From the NCBI GenBank assembly GCA_030019415.1, contig JASEEX010000014.1, forward strand, positions 1 to 43,518: 43,518 nt of DNA, written 5' to 3'. Each line of letters begins with the position of its first letter. Position 1 is the stretch's first letter. A program made the translations under genes and the position numbers. The stretch comes from Thermodesulfovibrionales bacterium (GTDB lineage Bacteria > Nitrospirota > Thermodesulfovibrionia > Thermodesulfovibrionales > SM23-35). Below the pieces are notes generated by a model. The model saw only the letters and a list, made by a program, of their open reading frames with translations. It searched no databases and had not been told where the DNA came from. Below, in pieces: positions 8,401 to 15,196 of this stretch.

Positions 8401-9624
8401 ATGGAGGTACTAATAACAGACTTGACCTATATGAGGGGTGGGGTATGTATTGCGGGAATTAATTACGAGACCCTCGAAAATATCCGTCCGGTTCTACAAT
8501 ATAGACAGATACAGGGGGAGTTTATAGAAGAAAACAATATTTATCCATATGCAATTGTGAGATTTGCCTTCAAGCATAGAAAAGGCTCTCTGCCACCACA
8601 CAAAGAAGACCACATCTTTGAACTAGGAGATGTAGAGTTTGTTAGATTTGTCAATCAATCAGAATGGCGTGGAAAATTGGATGCCTGTGCTAGCGAGTCA
8701 CTATCCTCTGCATTCAAAGACTGTATCACCGAAAATAAAGGTATCATCCCCGGCACTGATACTTGTTCCCTTGCCACTATAAAATTGAATAGTGGTGTGA
8801 AGATTAACTTCTTCGATAGTGATATTGATGCGGTATTGCCCTTTAAAACGAGGGTCTCATTCCAGTCGGCTGGCATCCGGTATCACCTGCCTGTAACAGA
8901 CCTCCAGTTCATCGATTACTGTATTGAGCGGTTTGAATCGGGTATTTCGAGGGATAAACTGAAGGCTAACCTTGAAGATGTTATCAATGGCAGTAACTAT
9001 CTATGTTTGAGGATCGGGCTTACAAGGCCATTTAAAAAATCAGTAGATGCCCAGGAGCTCTGTTATCTTCAGGTAAATGGCATATATTCTGAAAAACTTG
9101 ATCTAATTATAAGACACTTTATGACTCAGCGTGAAACCCTATCTAACACTAAGAGCAGATTGGAATTTGAAGACACTACGGGTATTTTACAGTTCAGGAT
9201 ATTCAACATCCCTCTGATAAACAATGAAAAAGAGCTTGGAGAGATGAATTCATTTATTGCCAGTGTTAATGTCAAGAGGTTCGGTGCCGATATTGTGGAT
9301 GGGAGATTCTGGAGTATACTCGTTGGTTATGTAAGGCGTAAAGTGGCAAACAAGGCGGTAAAACAAGAGAAATTGTCCTGTGAATCGTTAGCTGAACTTA
9401 CTGAGGATGAGGTTGCACTATACGAGATACTTAGGAAATGGCGTAATAAAAAGGCTGAAATGCTGGATGTGCCTGAATATTTTGTATTTTCCAATAAGAC
9501 CCTTATGACAATAGCAAAGGTAAGACCATGTACGCCCGAGATGCTTTTGAATATAACAGGCGTTGGTGAAAAGAAGGTTGCTGAATATGGTGAGGAGATT
9601 ATAGGATTGATTAATTCAGGGTAA
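8401..9624 (+). CDS. Probable dual-OB-domain protein with C-terminal HRDC domain
   Basis: A 407-residue protein. Residues about 1-215 are beta-rich (MEVLITDLTYMRGGVCIAGI, then IRPVLQYRQIQGEF, and LCLRIGLTRPF) and match my recollection of the paired OB-fold domain found beside DUF488 genes. Residues about 330-405 are a convincing HRDC domain: LYEILRKWRNKKAEMLDVP, VFSNKTLMTIAKVRP, LLNITGVGEKKVAEYGEEI, the module that binds nucleic acid at the end of RecQ and RNase D. An AGGAGG site precedes the ATG. It is the last intact gene of the helicase run and probably its nucleic-acid reader. Confidence 0.7.
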   Translation: MEVLITDLTYMRGGVCIAGINYETLENIRPVLQYRQIQGEFIEENNIYPYAIVRFAFKHRKGSLPPHKEDHIFELGDVEFVRFVNQSEWRGKLDACASESLSSAFKDCITENKGIIPGTDTCSLATIKLNSGVKINFFDSDIDAVLPFKTRVSFQSAGIRYHLPVTDLQFIDYCIERFESGISRDKLKANLEDVINGSNYLCLRIGLTRPFKKSVDAQELCYLQVNGIYSEKLDLIIRHFMTQRETLSNTKSRLEFEDTTGILQFRIFNIPLINNEKELGEMNSFIASVNVKRFGADIVDGRFWSILVGYVRRKVANKAVKQEKLSCESLAELTEDEVALYEILRKWRNKKAEMLDVPEYFVFSNKTLMTIAKVRPCTPEMLLNITGVGEKKVAEYGEEIIGLINSG

Positions 9625-9650
9625 TATAGACAAGGCTTTTACCAAAGACC

Positions 9651-9817
9651 ATGAGGATAGCACAATACAGGATTACTAAAGATATCGCTAAACGATATGG
9701 TATAGACTGCTCTATCTGTAGCTGTAAAAACCCCGCCTTCCATGGGAGTTTTGCAACCCATGGGTAAATGAAAAGGAACTCTATCAGAAGTCTGGACAGG
9801 TTAGCCTCTTTGTTTAG
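9651..9817 (+). pseudogene. Small Cys-containing ORF broken by a ~26-base insertion
   Basis: ATG 9651 opens a frame reading MRIAQYRITKDIAKRYGID then CSICSCKN, which ends at TAA 9765-9767. If about 26 bases around 9732-9757 (rich in CCATGGG/CCCATGG palindromes) are skipped, the frame continues as PWVNEKELYQKSGQVSLFV to a TAG at 9815-9817. The frame change (+2) matches a 26-base insertion exactly. The reconstructed peptide looks like a genuine protein C-terminus with three cysteines. It follows the HRDC gene closely and may be a lost member of that operon. Confidence 0.5.
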
Positions 9818-9819
9818 GG

Positions 9820-10461
9820 CTATTTAAATATCTCTCCTGTTTCCTTATACCAGAGGAGAAGGTCAAGATGGGAAAAAGGTATATCTATCTGTCTTGAAAA
9901 GGCTATTATCCTTTTTTCTATGTCTAAGTATTTTGACCTGCTTAGAGATTCTGGGACATCCTCTATTATCCCGAGCTCCTTTAAGTTTCTGAGTATATGT
10001 CTGTCAAGGATGGCGATTTTTTCTCCGAAACCTATGTTTCTAAGGAAATGGCTCGCCTCTTTGTAACCGAGACCTGTTATGTTTTTGACTAACCACTCTC
10101 TACATTTATGGATATCCTTGAATTTGCTGAGGATAGATTTCATACAAACCCTGCCATTCTTGGAGAAGAAATTTCTTGCCTTTAAAAAGTACTCGGTTTT
10201 TTTGTTTTTAAATCTCACATACCTTATCTCTTCCTTGATTTCTTCAGCAGACCCCCTTAGCAATAAGCTTTTTCCCCTGAGCCTTTCTATGGCTTCCCAG
10301 CAGACCTTTGCTTTAGATTGGGGGGTAAGAATACAGAAAGCCAACTCGGCGAAGATTTCTTCATCACCCCTGAACCATAGATTTTTGAATTCCTTTAATC
10401 TTCGCAGTATTTCTCCCTTTTTAAGGGCATATATCCTCTTTATAGGATTGTATATATTCAC
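9820..10461 (-). CDS. ogg: Ogg2-type 8-oxoguanine DNA glycosylase/AP lyase
   Basis: The start chosen is GTG at 10461, with AGTAAGG five bases upstream, giving 213 residues, the usual length for this thermostable-type Ogg family (COG1059). The open frame extends to ATG 10551, but that stretch is largely palindromic repeat. Helix-hairpin-helix region ITGLGYKEASHFLRN carries the catalytic lysine; AILDRHILRN carries the catalytic aspartate. ELAFCILTPQ and LDLLLWYKETG match the family ends. It excises 8-oxoguanine and cuts the abasic site. It stops next to the ORF remnant ending at 9817, transcribed convergently. Confidence 0.85.
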   Translation of the reverse strand: MNIYNPIKRIYALKKGEILRRLKEFKNLWFRGDEEIFAELAFCILTPQSKAKVCWEAIERLRGKSLLLRGSAEEIKEEIRYVRFKNKKTEYFLKARNFFSKNGRVCMKSILSKFKDIHKCREWLVKNITGLGYKEASHFLRNIGFGEKIAILDRHILRNLKELGIIEDVPESLSRSKYLDIEKRIIAFSRQIDIPFSHLDLLLWYKETGEIFK

Positions 10462-10484
10462 TGAAGCCTTACTCTGATCTTTCT

Positions 10485-10634
10485 TTATCTTTGAGCCTTC
10501 TGTAAACCCCGCACCTTGCAAGGTGCGGGGTAAATTTCCTCTCCAATACATTTCTCAGCATACTTACACCACTGTATGCATGACTCCAGGTCTTCATATA
10601 TGGTAAATCCGCATATGCAGACGTTGTGAAAAAT
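10485..10634 (-). CDS. Small Cys-rich ORF between fumarase beta and ogg, start unclear
   Basis: A minus-strand open frame of 49 codons encodes CICGFTIYEDLESCIQWC, then KYAEKC, a C-x-C...C-x3-WC-x5-C pattern that suggests a metal or Fe-S site. No ATG, GTG or TTG start is present after the upstream stop; ATT at 10632-10634 is the only near option. Its C-terminal codons run straight into the 26-base palindrome at 10506-10531, so the original end has been replaced. It lies just downstream of the fumarase genes on the same strand. It is either a very small protein or a remnant of a larger one. Confidence 0.45.
   Translation of the reverse strand: MFHNVCICGFTIYEDLESCIQWCKYAEKCIGEEIYPAPCKVRGLQKAQR
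10506..10531. repeat. Perfect 26-base palindrome (site B)
   Basis: ACCCCGCACCTTG at 10506-10518 is followed immediately by its exact reverse complement at 10519-10531. It has the same CCCCGCAC ends as the copies at 2473, 12966 and 32434, but with inner arm CTTG/CAAG. It lies in the C-terminal codons of the Cys-rich ORF and in the upstream extension of the ogg frame. Confidence 0.9.
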
Positions 10635-10638
10635 TTAT

Positions 10639-11280
10639 TTAAGGAAATCCAATAAGCCTTTTTAATTCTCCGTAAGATATCTTCTCTATCTCTTCATGGA
10701 GGCTTCTGCCATAGGCATCCATCGTCACTATCGCAGGGAATTCCTCGACATCAAATATCCACATCGCCTCAGCCATACCAAAATCCTCGAGCCTCCAGAC
10801 ATCAACTACCCTCTTTACCCTGTCTGCAAGATAAACAGCAGCCCCACTTATGGTGTGAAGGTATACACAACCATTTTCTTTAAGGGCGTTCAGGGTCTTT
10901 CTGCCCATGCCGCCTTTTCCCATAATAGCTTTTATCCCATACTGTGGTATTATTCGGTGCTCATACATCTCGACCCGGATGCTTGTTGTTGGACCTCCTG
11001 CTATTAGCTTGAAACCCTCCTCAGTCTTTCTTACTATAGGTCCGCAGTGGTAAAGGACAGCTCCTTTGAGATTAAAAGGTATATCCTCTATCTTCGGCCT
11101 TTCGTTAAAGAGGAACTTATGAATCTTGTCTCTTCCCGTTACGATCTGTCCATTTATAAGTACCCTATCTCCGACGTTCAGGGAAAGTACTTCCTCTTTT
11201 GTTAGCGGTGGTTTAATTGTCTTTGTTTTCTCAACTTTTGACTTTTGACTTTTGACTTTTGACTTTTTTTCTACCATATC
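10639..11280 (-). CDS. Class I fumarate hydratase, beta (C-terminal) subunit
   Basis: The start chosen is ATG at 11280, with AGAAGG upstream; a longer frame would begin at TTG 11304. The GPTTSIRVEMYEHRIIPQYG and MGKGGMGRKTL motifs are diagnostic of the beta subunit that completes the two-subunit Fe-S fumarase. The first 20 or so residues (SKVKSQKSKVEK) have a seven-residue period and come from a heptanucleotide array. Family members normally begin near PPLTKEEVLSLNVGD. It overlaps the alpha-subunit stop. It catalyses reversible hydration of fumarate to malate with the alpha subunit; L-tartrate dehydratase is a close alternative. Confidence 0.88.
   Translation of the reverse strand, partial: DMVEKKSKVKSQKSKVEKTKTIKPPLTKEEVLSLNVGDRVLINGQIVTGRDKIHKFLFNERPKIEDIPFNLKGAVLYHCGPIVRKTEEGFKLIAGGPTTSIRVEMYEHRIIPQYGIKAIMGKGGMGRKTLNALKENGCVYLHTISGAAVYLADRVKRVVDVWRLEDFGMAEAMWIFDVEEFPAIVTMDAYGRSLHEEIEKISYGELKRLIGFP
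11234..11268. repeat. Heptamer array ACTTTTG in fumarase beta
   Basis: Four exact units of ACTTTTG (11234-11261) are followed by one variant (11262-11268). Read on the minus strand they give the seven-residue peptide period KSKVKSQ. A gain or loss of one unit would shift the frame between the start codon and the enzyme body. Confidence 0.9.
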
Positions 11281-12116
11281 AAACTTGCCCTTCTGTTTGC
11301 CCAACAGCAGATAGAGACATCTACAAAGTACGATGCAGGATGTCTGTGATTTACCCCTATCTTTACCCCGATGGCTGTTGTTTTACCGCCTAAGCCGAGG
11401 GGACCTATCCCGAGCCGGTTTATTTCATTAAGGAGCCTCTTTTCGAGTTCTGATAAGACCTCGATATTGTTCGTATCTTCAAGCCTTCTCAGGAGCTGTT
11501 CCTTTGATAGCCTCGTTACCTGATCCCTGGAAGCACCTATCCCTATCCCGATAATATAGGGTGGGCATGCCCTACTCTGGGCCTTGTGAACTGCATCGAG
11601 TCCACACCTTCTCACACCATCAAGATCCCTCTCTGCCTTTAGCTCCTCAAAGGGTAGCTTATAAAGCTGACTTACATTTTCGCAACCTGAACCCTTTAAC
11701 ATAAGTTTTATAGAGAGGGCGCTGTCTGGAGACTCCTCAAAGTAGATAATTGGAAATCCTACCCCCGTGTTATCCCCCGAATTTTTATCGCTGATTATAT
11801 CAACGGCGTTAGGCCTTAGAGGTACTTCTTCTGTTGCAAATTTTGTAGCCTCTATGATTGTGTCCTTTAATTCGGGCTGGCTCAGGCCATTGGGAGCCTT
11901 CACAAAAAAGACGGGTACCCCCGTATCTTGGCATATGGGTCTTTCCGTCTCTCGTGCAACCCTTATGTTCTCAAGTATAGCCGATAATGCAGTCTTTGCG
12001 TTTGACCCATCCTCTTCAGCTTCATGGGCATGCCTTAGGGCTTTCTCAACATCAGGGGGCAACGATGTAGCAGCCTTTCTGTAAAGCTCAAAAATTCCAT
12101 CTCGAAGTTCTATCAT
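11271..12116 (-). CDS. Class I fumarate hydratase, alpha (N-terminal) subunit
   Basis: A 281-residue protein with the three cysteine motifs that hold the [4Fe-4S] cluster: ICQDTGVP (Cys62), GSGCENVSQLY and RACPPYIIGIGIG. The C-terminal GGKTTAIGVKIG and VDVSICCWANRR match the family end. The active site forms with the beta subunit encoded immediately downstream, whose start overlaps this stop. It acts in the cytoplasm in the citric acid cycle or its reductive form. A divergent regulator with clustered cysteines lies 99 bases upstream, suggesting joint control by Fe-S or redox status. Confidence 0.9.
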   Translation of the reverse strand: MIELRDGIFELYRKAATSLPPDVEKALRHAHEAEEDGSNAKTALSAILENIRVARETERPICQDTGVPVFFVKAPNGLSQPELKDTIIEATKFATEEVPLRPNAVDIISDKNSGDNTGVGFPIIYFEESPDSALSIKLMLKGSGCENVSQLYKLPFEELKAERDLDGVRRCGLDAVHKAQSRACPPYIIGIGIGASRDQVTRLSKEQLLRRLEDTNNIEVLSELEKRLLNEINRLGIGPLGLGGKTTAIGVKIGVNHRHPASYFVDVSICCWANRRASLIW

Positions 12117-12215
12117 TGTATTATTATTTCACATTTTTTATTAAAGGAAAAGGATCAAAATAATAGTTTTTATCAAAAATATTTACAAAAACTTCTTTTT
12201 TATGCTATTTTTCCT

Positions 12216-12857
12216 ATGGCGATGTTCATTAATGGAAATCCTACGAGGGAGAGGATACTACTACTGCTTAAAAAGAGTGGCTCCCTCTCTATTGATGACC
12301 TGAGCATACAACTGGGTATTACTCCTATGGGGATTAGGCAACACCTCCTATCTCTCGAGAGAAAGGGTGTTGTGGATTATTTTGCAAAAAGGCATGGTGT
12401 TGGCAGGCCAGCATTTCTTTACAGGCTCACGGATAAGGCAGATGATCTCTTCCCAAAGGCATATCACGAGTTTATTGTAAATGCCCTTAAAGATCTCGAA
12501 GAGAATGAAGGCCGGGATAAGATAGATGATATATTCAGGTGGCGCAAAGAGAGAATCCTCAGGGAGAAAAGGGAAGTCTTTTCGGATAAGAAAGACCTTC
12601 ACGATAAAGTTCATGCCTTGAAGGATATCCTTGGATCAGATGGATATCTTGTGGACCTCGGTGAGGATGAGAGCAACTACATTTTAAGACAGTTTAACTG
12701 CCCTATCTTGAAGGTTGCGTCGCAGTTCAGAGAGGCCTGCAGGTACGAGCTGCAGATTTATAGAGACCTTCTCAGAAAAGATGTAATGCGCCAGCAGTGT
12801 ATATCTGAGGGGAGCCCTTCCTGCACATATGTCATACCAAAAACTCCTGTGAGATAA
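12216..12857 (+). CDS. SufR-like winged-helix regulator with Cys cluster
   Basis: A 213-residue protein. The N-terminal winged helix (residues about 10-75) has the ArsR/DeoR-like pattern LSIQLGITPMGIRQHLLSL, then a wing at GVGRPAFLYRLT. The C-terminal domain carries four cysteines (162, 175, 195, 203) in the pattern NCPI...REAC...QQC...PSCTY seen in the SufR/COG2345 family, where a cluster modulates DNA binding. It is divergent from the fumarase genes, separated by an AT-rich 99-base interval that should hold both promoters. Which genes it controls is inferred, not shown. Confidence 0.75.
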   Translation: MAMFINGNPTRERILLLLKKSGSLSIDDLSIQLGITPMGIRQHLLSLERKGVVDYFAKRHGVGRPAFLYRLTDKADDLFPKAYHEFIVNALKDLEENEGRDKIDDIFRWRKERILREKREVFSDKKDLHDKVHALKDILGSDGYLVDLGEDESNYILRQFNCPILKVASQFREACRYELQIYRDLLRKDVMRQQCISEGSPSCTYVIPKTPVR

Positions 12858-12965
12858 TAACTGATTCCTTTATTCACCCTAATATCTTGACTTAAGGAGC
12901 ACCCAATTTTTATTATTTTTTATTTGGGGCGTAGCGCAGCCTGGTAGCGCATACGGTTCGGCTTG

Positions 12966-13074
12966 CCCCGCACCAAACTTGTCTCGGGGATTGGCTCAGA
13001 GGTAGAGCACTCGGTTCGGGACCGAGAAGTCACCGGTTCGAATCCGGTATCCCCGATGGAGGTTTGGTGCGGGG
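12966..13074. repeat. Palindrome element carrying a tRNA (site C)
   Basis: A 13-base perfect inverted repeat, CCCCGCACCAAAC (12966-12978) and GTTTGGTGCGGGG (13062-13074), encloses a whole tRNA-Pro gene. Its ends match the other CCCCGCAC copies in the window; the inner arm here is CAAAC/GTTTG. Confidence 0.85.
12985..13056 (+). tRNA. tRNA-Pro (anticodon CGG)
   Basis: A full cloverleaf: acceptor CGGGGAT/ATCCCCG, D arm GCTC-AGAGGTA-GAGC, anticodon arm CTCGG-TTCGGGA-CCGAG, variable AAGTC, T arm ACCGG-TTCGAAT-CCGGT, discriminator A. The 72-base gene has no encoded CCA. The anticodon CGG reads CCG proline codons. Every stem pairs without mismatch, so it looks functional although it lies within a palindromic element inside another tRNA-like gene. 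Confidence 0.93.
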
Positions 13075-13112
13075 GAACTGGTGTCGAAGGTTCAAATCCT
13101 TTCGCCCCGACT

Positions 13113-14126
13113 TCACCCACCGATCCTCGACATCTGCCTTCTGCGGTCATCTTTATTCTTAATCAGCGACCTGAGTTCAGTGTTCTGGATTCTAATATTA
13201 TGACCCTCAGGTTTTACCTCGATAGAAAGCTTAATGAGACGTCTAATTTCATCATCGGGCGCACCCCCCCGAAGGGCGGGTTTTAAATCTATCTCTGTCT
13301 CTGAGAAGAGGCAGGGTCTTAGTTTTCCGTCTGCAGTTAGCCGGAGGCGGTTACATTCTCCACAGAAATGGTTGCTGAGAGGGCTGATGAAACCAACCAC
13401 CCCGGAGGCACCATCAAATCTAAAATACCTTGCAGGCCCTGATTTTCCCAACTTTGCAGGAGTAAGTGGACCTATACGTTCAGCAATAGATTTTATTTCG
13501 TCTGCAGAGATAAATTTTTCAGGTCTCCACATATCTTCTGTGCCAAAGGGCATGAATTCTATAAACCTGACCTGGTAGGGAACCTTTAATGTCATTTTTG
13601 CAAATTCCCCTATCTCATCACTATTGAGCCCGCGGATTGGGACCATATTTATCTTGATTGGTCTCAGCCCTGCCTTTTCAGCGGCTTCAATGCCCCTGAG
13701 GACAGAATTTATATCTCCGCCTCTCGTTATCTCTCTATATCTGTCTGGCCTTAAAGAATCAAGACTTATATTGACCCTCTCCAGGCCTGCCTCTGCCAAT
13801 TCCTTTGCATATTGCTCAAGAAGGATACCATTTGTTGTCAAGCTAAGGTCTTCTATTCCACCTATGTTTCTTATCGATGCAATGAGATAGGTAGCATTCT
13901 TTCTCACGAGGGGCTCCCCACCCGTTATGCGTACTTTTCTCACTCCAATTCCTGCAGCAATCCTTACAATCCTCACTATCTCTTCATAACGGAGAATCTC
14001 TTTGTGCTCTATCGGTGTCAGACCCTCAGAGGGCATACAGTAAATGCAACGCAGGTTGCACCTGTCAGTAATGGATACTCTCAGGTAGTTGATAATGCGT
14101 TGATAATTATCCTTGGGCCCGCTCAT
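13113..14126 (-). CDS. moaA: GTP 3',8-cyclase MoaA
   Basis: A 337-residue radical SAM enzyme for the first step of molybdenum cofactor synthesis. The N-terminal cluster CNLRCIYC holds Cys23, 27 and 30; the C-terminal cluster is CGECNRLRLTADGKLRPC. The protein ends MSRIGG, the conserved C-terminal Gly-Gly tail needed for catalysis, so the end is intact although it nearly touches the split tRNA. The start overlaps the cpoB stop by four bases, making it the last gene of the Tol-Pal transcription unit. Confidence 0.95.
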   Translation of the reverse strand: MSGPKDNYQRIINYLRVSITDRCNLRCIYCMPSEGLTPIEHKEILRYEEIVRIVRIAAGIGVRKVRITGGEPLVRKNATYLIASIRNIGGIEDLSLTTNGILLEQYAKELAEAGLERVNISLDSLRPDRYREITRGGDINSVLRGIEAAEKAGLRPIKINMVPIRGLNSDEIGEFAKMTLKVPYQVRFIEFMPFGTEDMWRPEKFISADEIKSIAERIGPLTPAKLGKSGPARYFRFDGASGVVGFISPLSNHFCGECNRLRLTADGKLRPCLFSETEIDLKPALRGGAPDDEIRRLIKLSIEVKPEGHNIRIQNTELRSLIKNKDDRRRQMSRIGG

Positions 14127-15196
14127 TTTTTCTTTTTTCTTGCCTCTTTCTCAATCTCCTCTATCTTTTTCTTCGCAAGCCCTGCCTCTCTTGAATCAGG
14201 ATAGCGCTCTCCAAGCTTCTCGAGGATTGTCTTCCCCGTCTTTCTGTCTCCTATCTCGATGAATGAAAATCCCTGCTTTAAAAGGGCACCCGGGGCCTTT
14301 TCACTGTGCGGATATTTCTTTAATAGTGTCTCATAAGCAAGGATTGCGCCCTCAAAGTCTTTCTCACCATAATATGTCTCTGCAATCCAGAACTGTGCAT
14401 TGTCGGCAAGCTCATCCTGGGGAAACTCTTTTATGAATGCCTCGAACTTTTCTCTTGCCTCTTTATATCTCTTACCCTTAAAGGCATCATATGCTGTCCC
14501 ATATATTGCTACCTTATCTTTTGGCTCTGCTGGTTTTGGAGGTTGGGAAACCTCCTGTTGTGGTTGGAAAGAGGGTTGTTCTTTTGGAGGTTCCTTCGGT
14601 TGCCTTACCAGGTTCTCTATGGCACCCAGCCTGTCCCTGACATCTTTTATCTGGCCTTCGATACTTATTATCTGTGTCTTTATGAGGTTCCTCTCGGTTG
14701 CTAAATCTTTCAATGTCTTTTCCATGGAATATCTGTTTTCATCAAATCTCCCAGTAAGCACCTGGAGGTCTTTCGATATTTCTATAACCCTGGAATAAAT
14801 CTCTGCCTGGCTTTCCCTGAAGGCATGAAAGGCATCTTCTTTTATGACATTAGCTGTTTTCTCTCTAAGGTCATTCAGTTCTCTTCTTAGTTCTGAGGAT
14901 TCCTTCCTTTGTTCAAGAGTCTCTCTCTTCAGTTGATTCACATGGTTTTTGAGCGTCTCAAACTCAGTCACCGTTATACTTTCTGTTTTTTCTTTGATGT
15001 CATTCAGATCTCTTCTGAGCTCAGAGTATCCCTTCTTTTGTTCAAAGGTCTCCCTCCTCAATTGGTTAACGTCGCCTCTGAGAGCCTCGAATTCGGTAGC
15101 CGTCACACAGCCAGATATTAAAAAGTAAAAAGTAAACAGTAAGCAGTAAACAGCAAATTTGAAATTTGAAATTTGAAATTTGAAATTTTTCTGCAC
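14123..15196 (-). CDS. cpoB: CpoB/YbgF-like Tol-Pal coordinator lipoprotein
   Basis: A 357-residue protein with GTG start sharing a base with the pal stop. LISGC places the lipobox cysteine at residue 30. A coiled coil (residues about 30-190) is followed by a proline-rich linker and TPR-type repeats (about 230-345: YDAFKGKRYKEAREKFEAF and LADNAQFWIAETYY), as in CpoB, which couples Tol action to peptidoglycan synthesis. The N-terminus and signal region (FKFQISNFKF, then the hydrophobic stretch) are encoded by heptanucleotide repeats at 15123-15189. The coiled coil also contains near-duplicate segments (LRRELNDLREKT and LRRDLNDIKEKT). Confidence 0.82.
   Translation of the reverse strand: MQKNFKFQISNFKFAVYCLLFTFYFLISGCVTATEFEALRGDVNQLRRETFEQKKGYSELRRDLNDIKEKTESITVTEFETLKNHVNQLKRETLEQRKESSELRRELNDLREKTANVIKEDAFHAFRESQAEIYSRVIEISKDLQVLTGRFDENRYSMEKTLKDLATERNLIKTQIISIEGQIKDVRDRLGAIENLVRQPKEPPKEQPSFQPQQEVSQPPKPAEPKDKVAIYGTAYDAFKGKRYKEAREKFEAFIKEFPQDELADNAQFWIAETYYGEKDFEGAILAYETLLKKYPHSEKAPGALLKQGFSFIEIGDRKTGKTILEKLGERYPDSREAGLAKKKIEEIEKEARKKKK
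15123..15189. repeat. Heptamer arrays forming the cpoB signal region
   Basis: Two adjoining families are present: variants of AGTAAAC (five units from 15123) and AAATTTG (four exact units at 15155-15182 plus a variant). They encode the start and much of the lipoprotein signal sequence of the minus-strand cpoB gene. Confidence 0.88.

Larger units (their letters stand above)
12925..13110 (+). pseudogene. Split tRNA-Pro-like gene interrupted by a tRNA-bearing palindrome element
   Basis: The 5' part (12925-12965) has the Pro-type D arm GCGCAGCCTGGTAGCGC and acceptor strand GGGGCG. The 3' part (13075-13110) has T arm GAAGG/TTCAAAT/CCTTT and acceptor strand CGCCCCG. The acceptor, D and T arms all pair between the halves. 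The anticodon arm is where the 109-base element sits. Removing the element does not restore a standard 5+7+5 arm, so the outer gene is probably dead or chimeric. It ends three bases before the convergent moaA stop. Confidence 0.6.

Noticed and set aside
10079-10477. Long plus-strand frame opposite ogg as a gene
   Set aside because: It is antisense to a well-matched glycosylase, has no ribosome site and no family resemblance.
10639-12116. L-tartrate dehydratase instead of fumarase
   Set aside because: Motifs cannot fully separate the two, but there is no tartrate-use context and the subunits look like typical fumarase halves.
12966-13074. Archaeal-type tRNA intron in the outer tRNA
   Set aside because: The insert contains a complete tRNA and is bounded by a repeat found elsewhere, and its removal does not give a standard anticodon arm.
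13261-13290. G/C-rich inverted stretch in moaA as another palindrome copy
   Set aside because: The encoded residues fit the normal MoaA alignment (LKPALRGGAPDDEI), and the ends lack CCCCGCAC.
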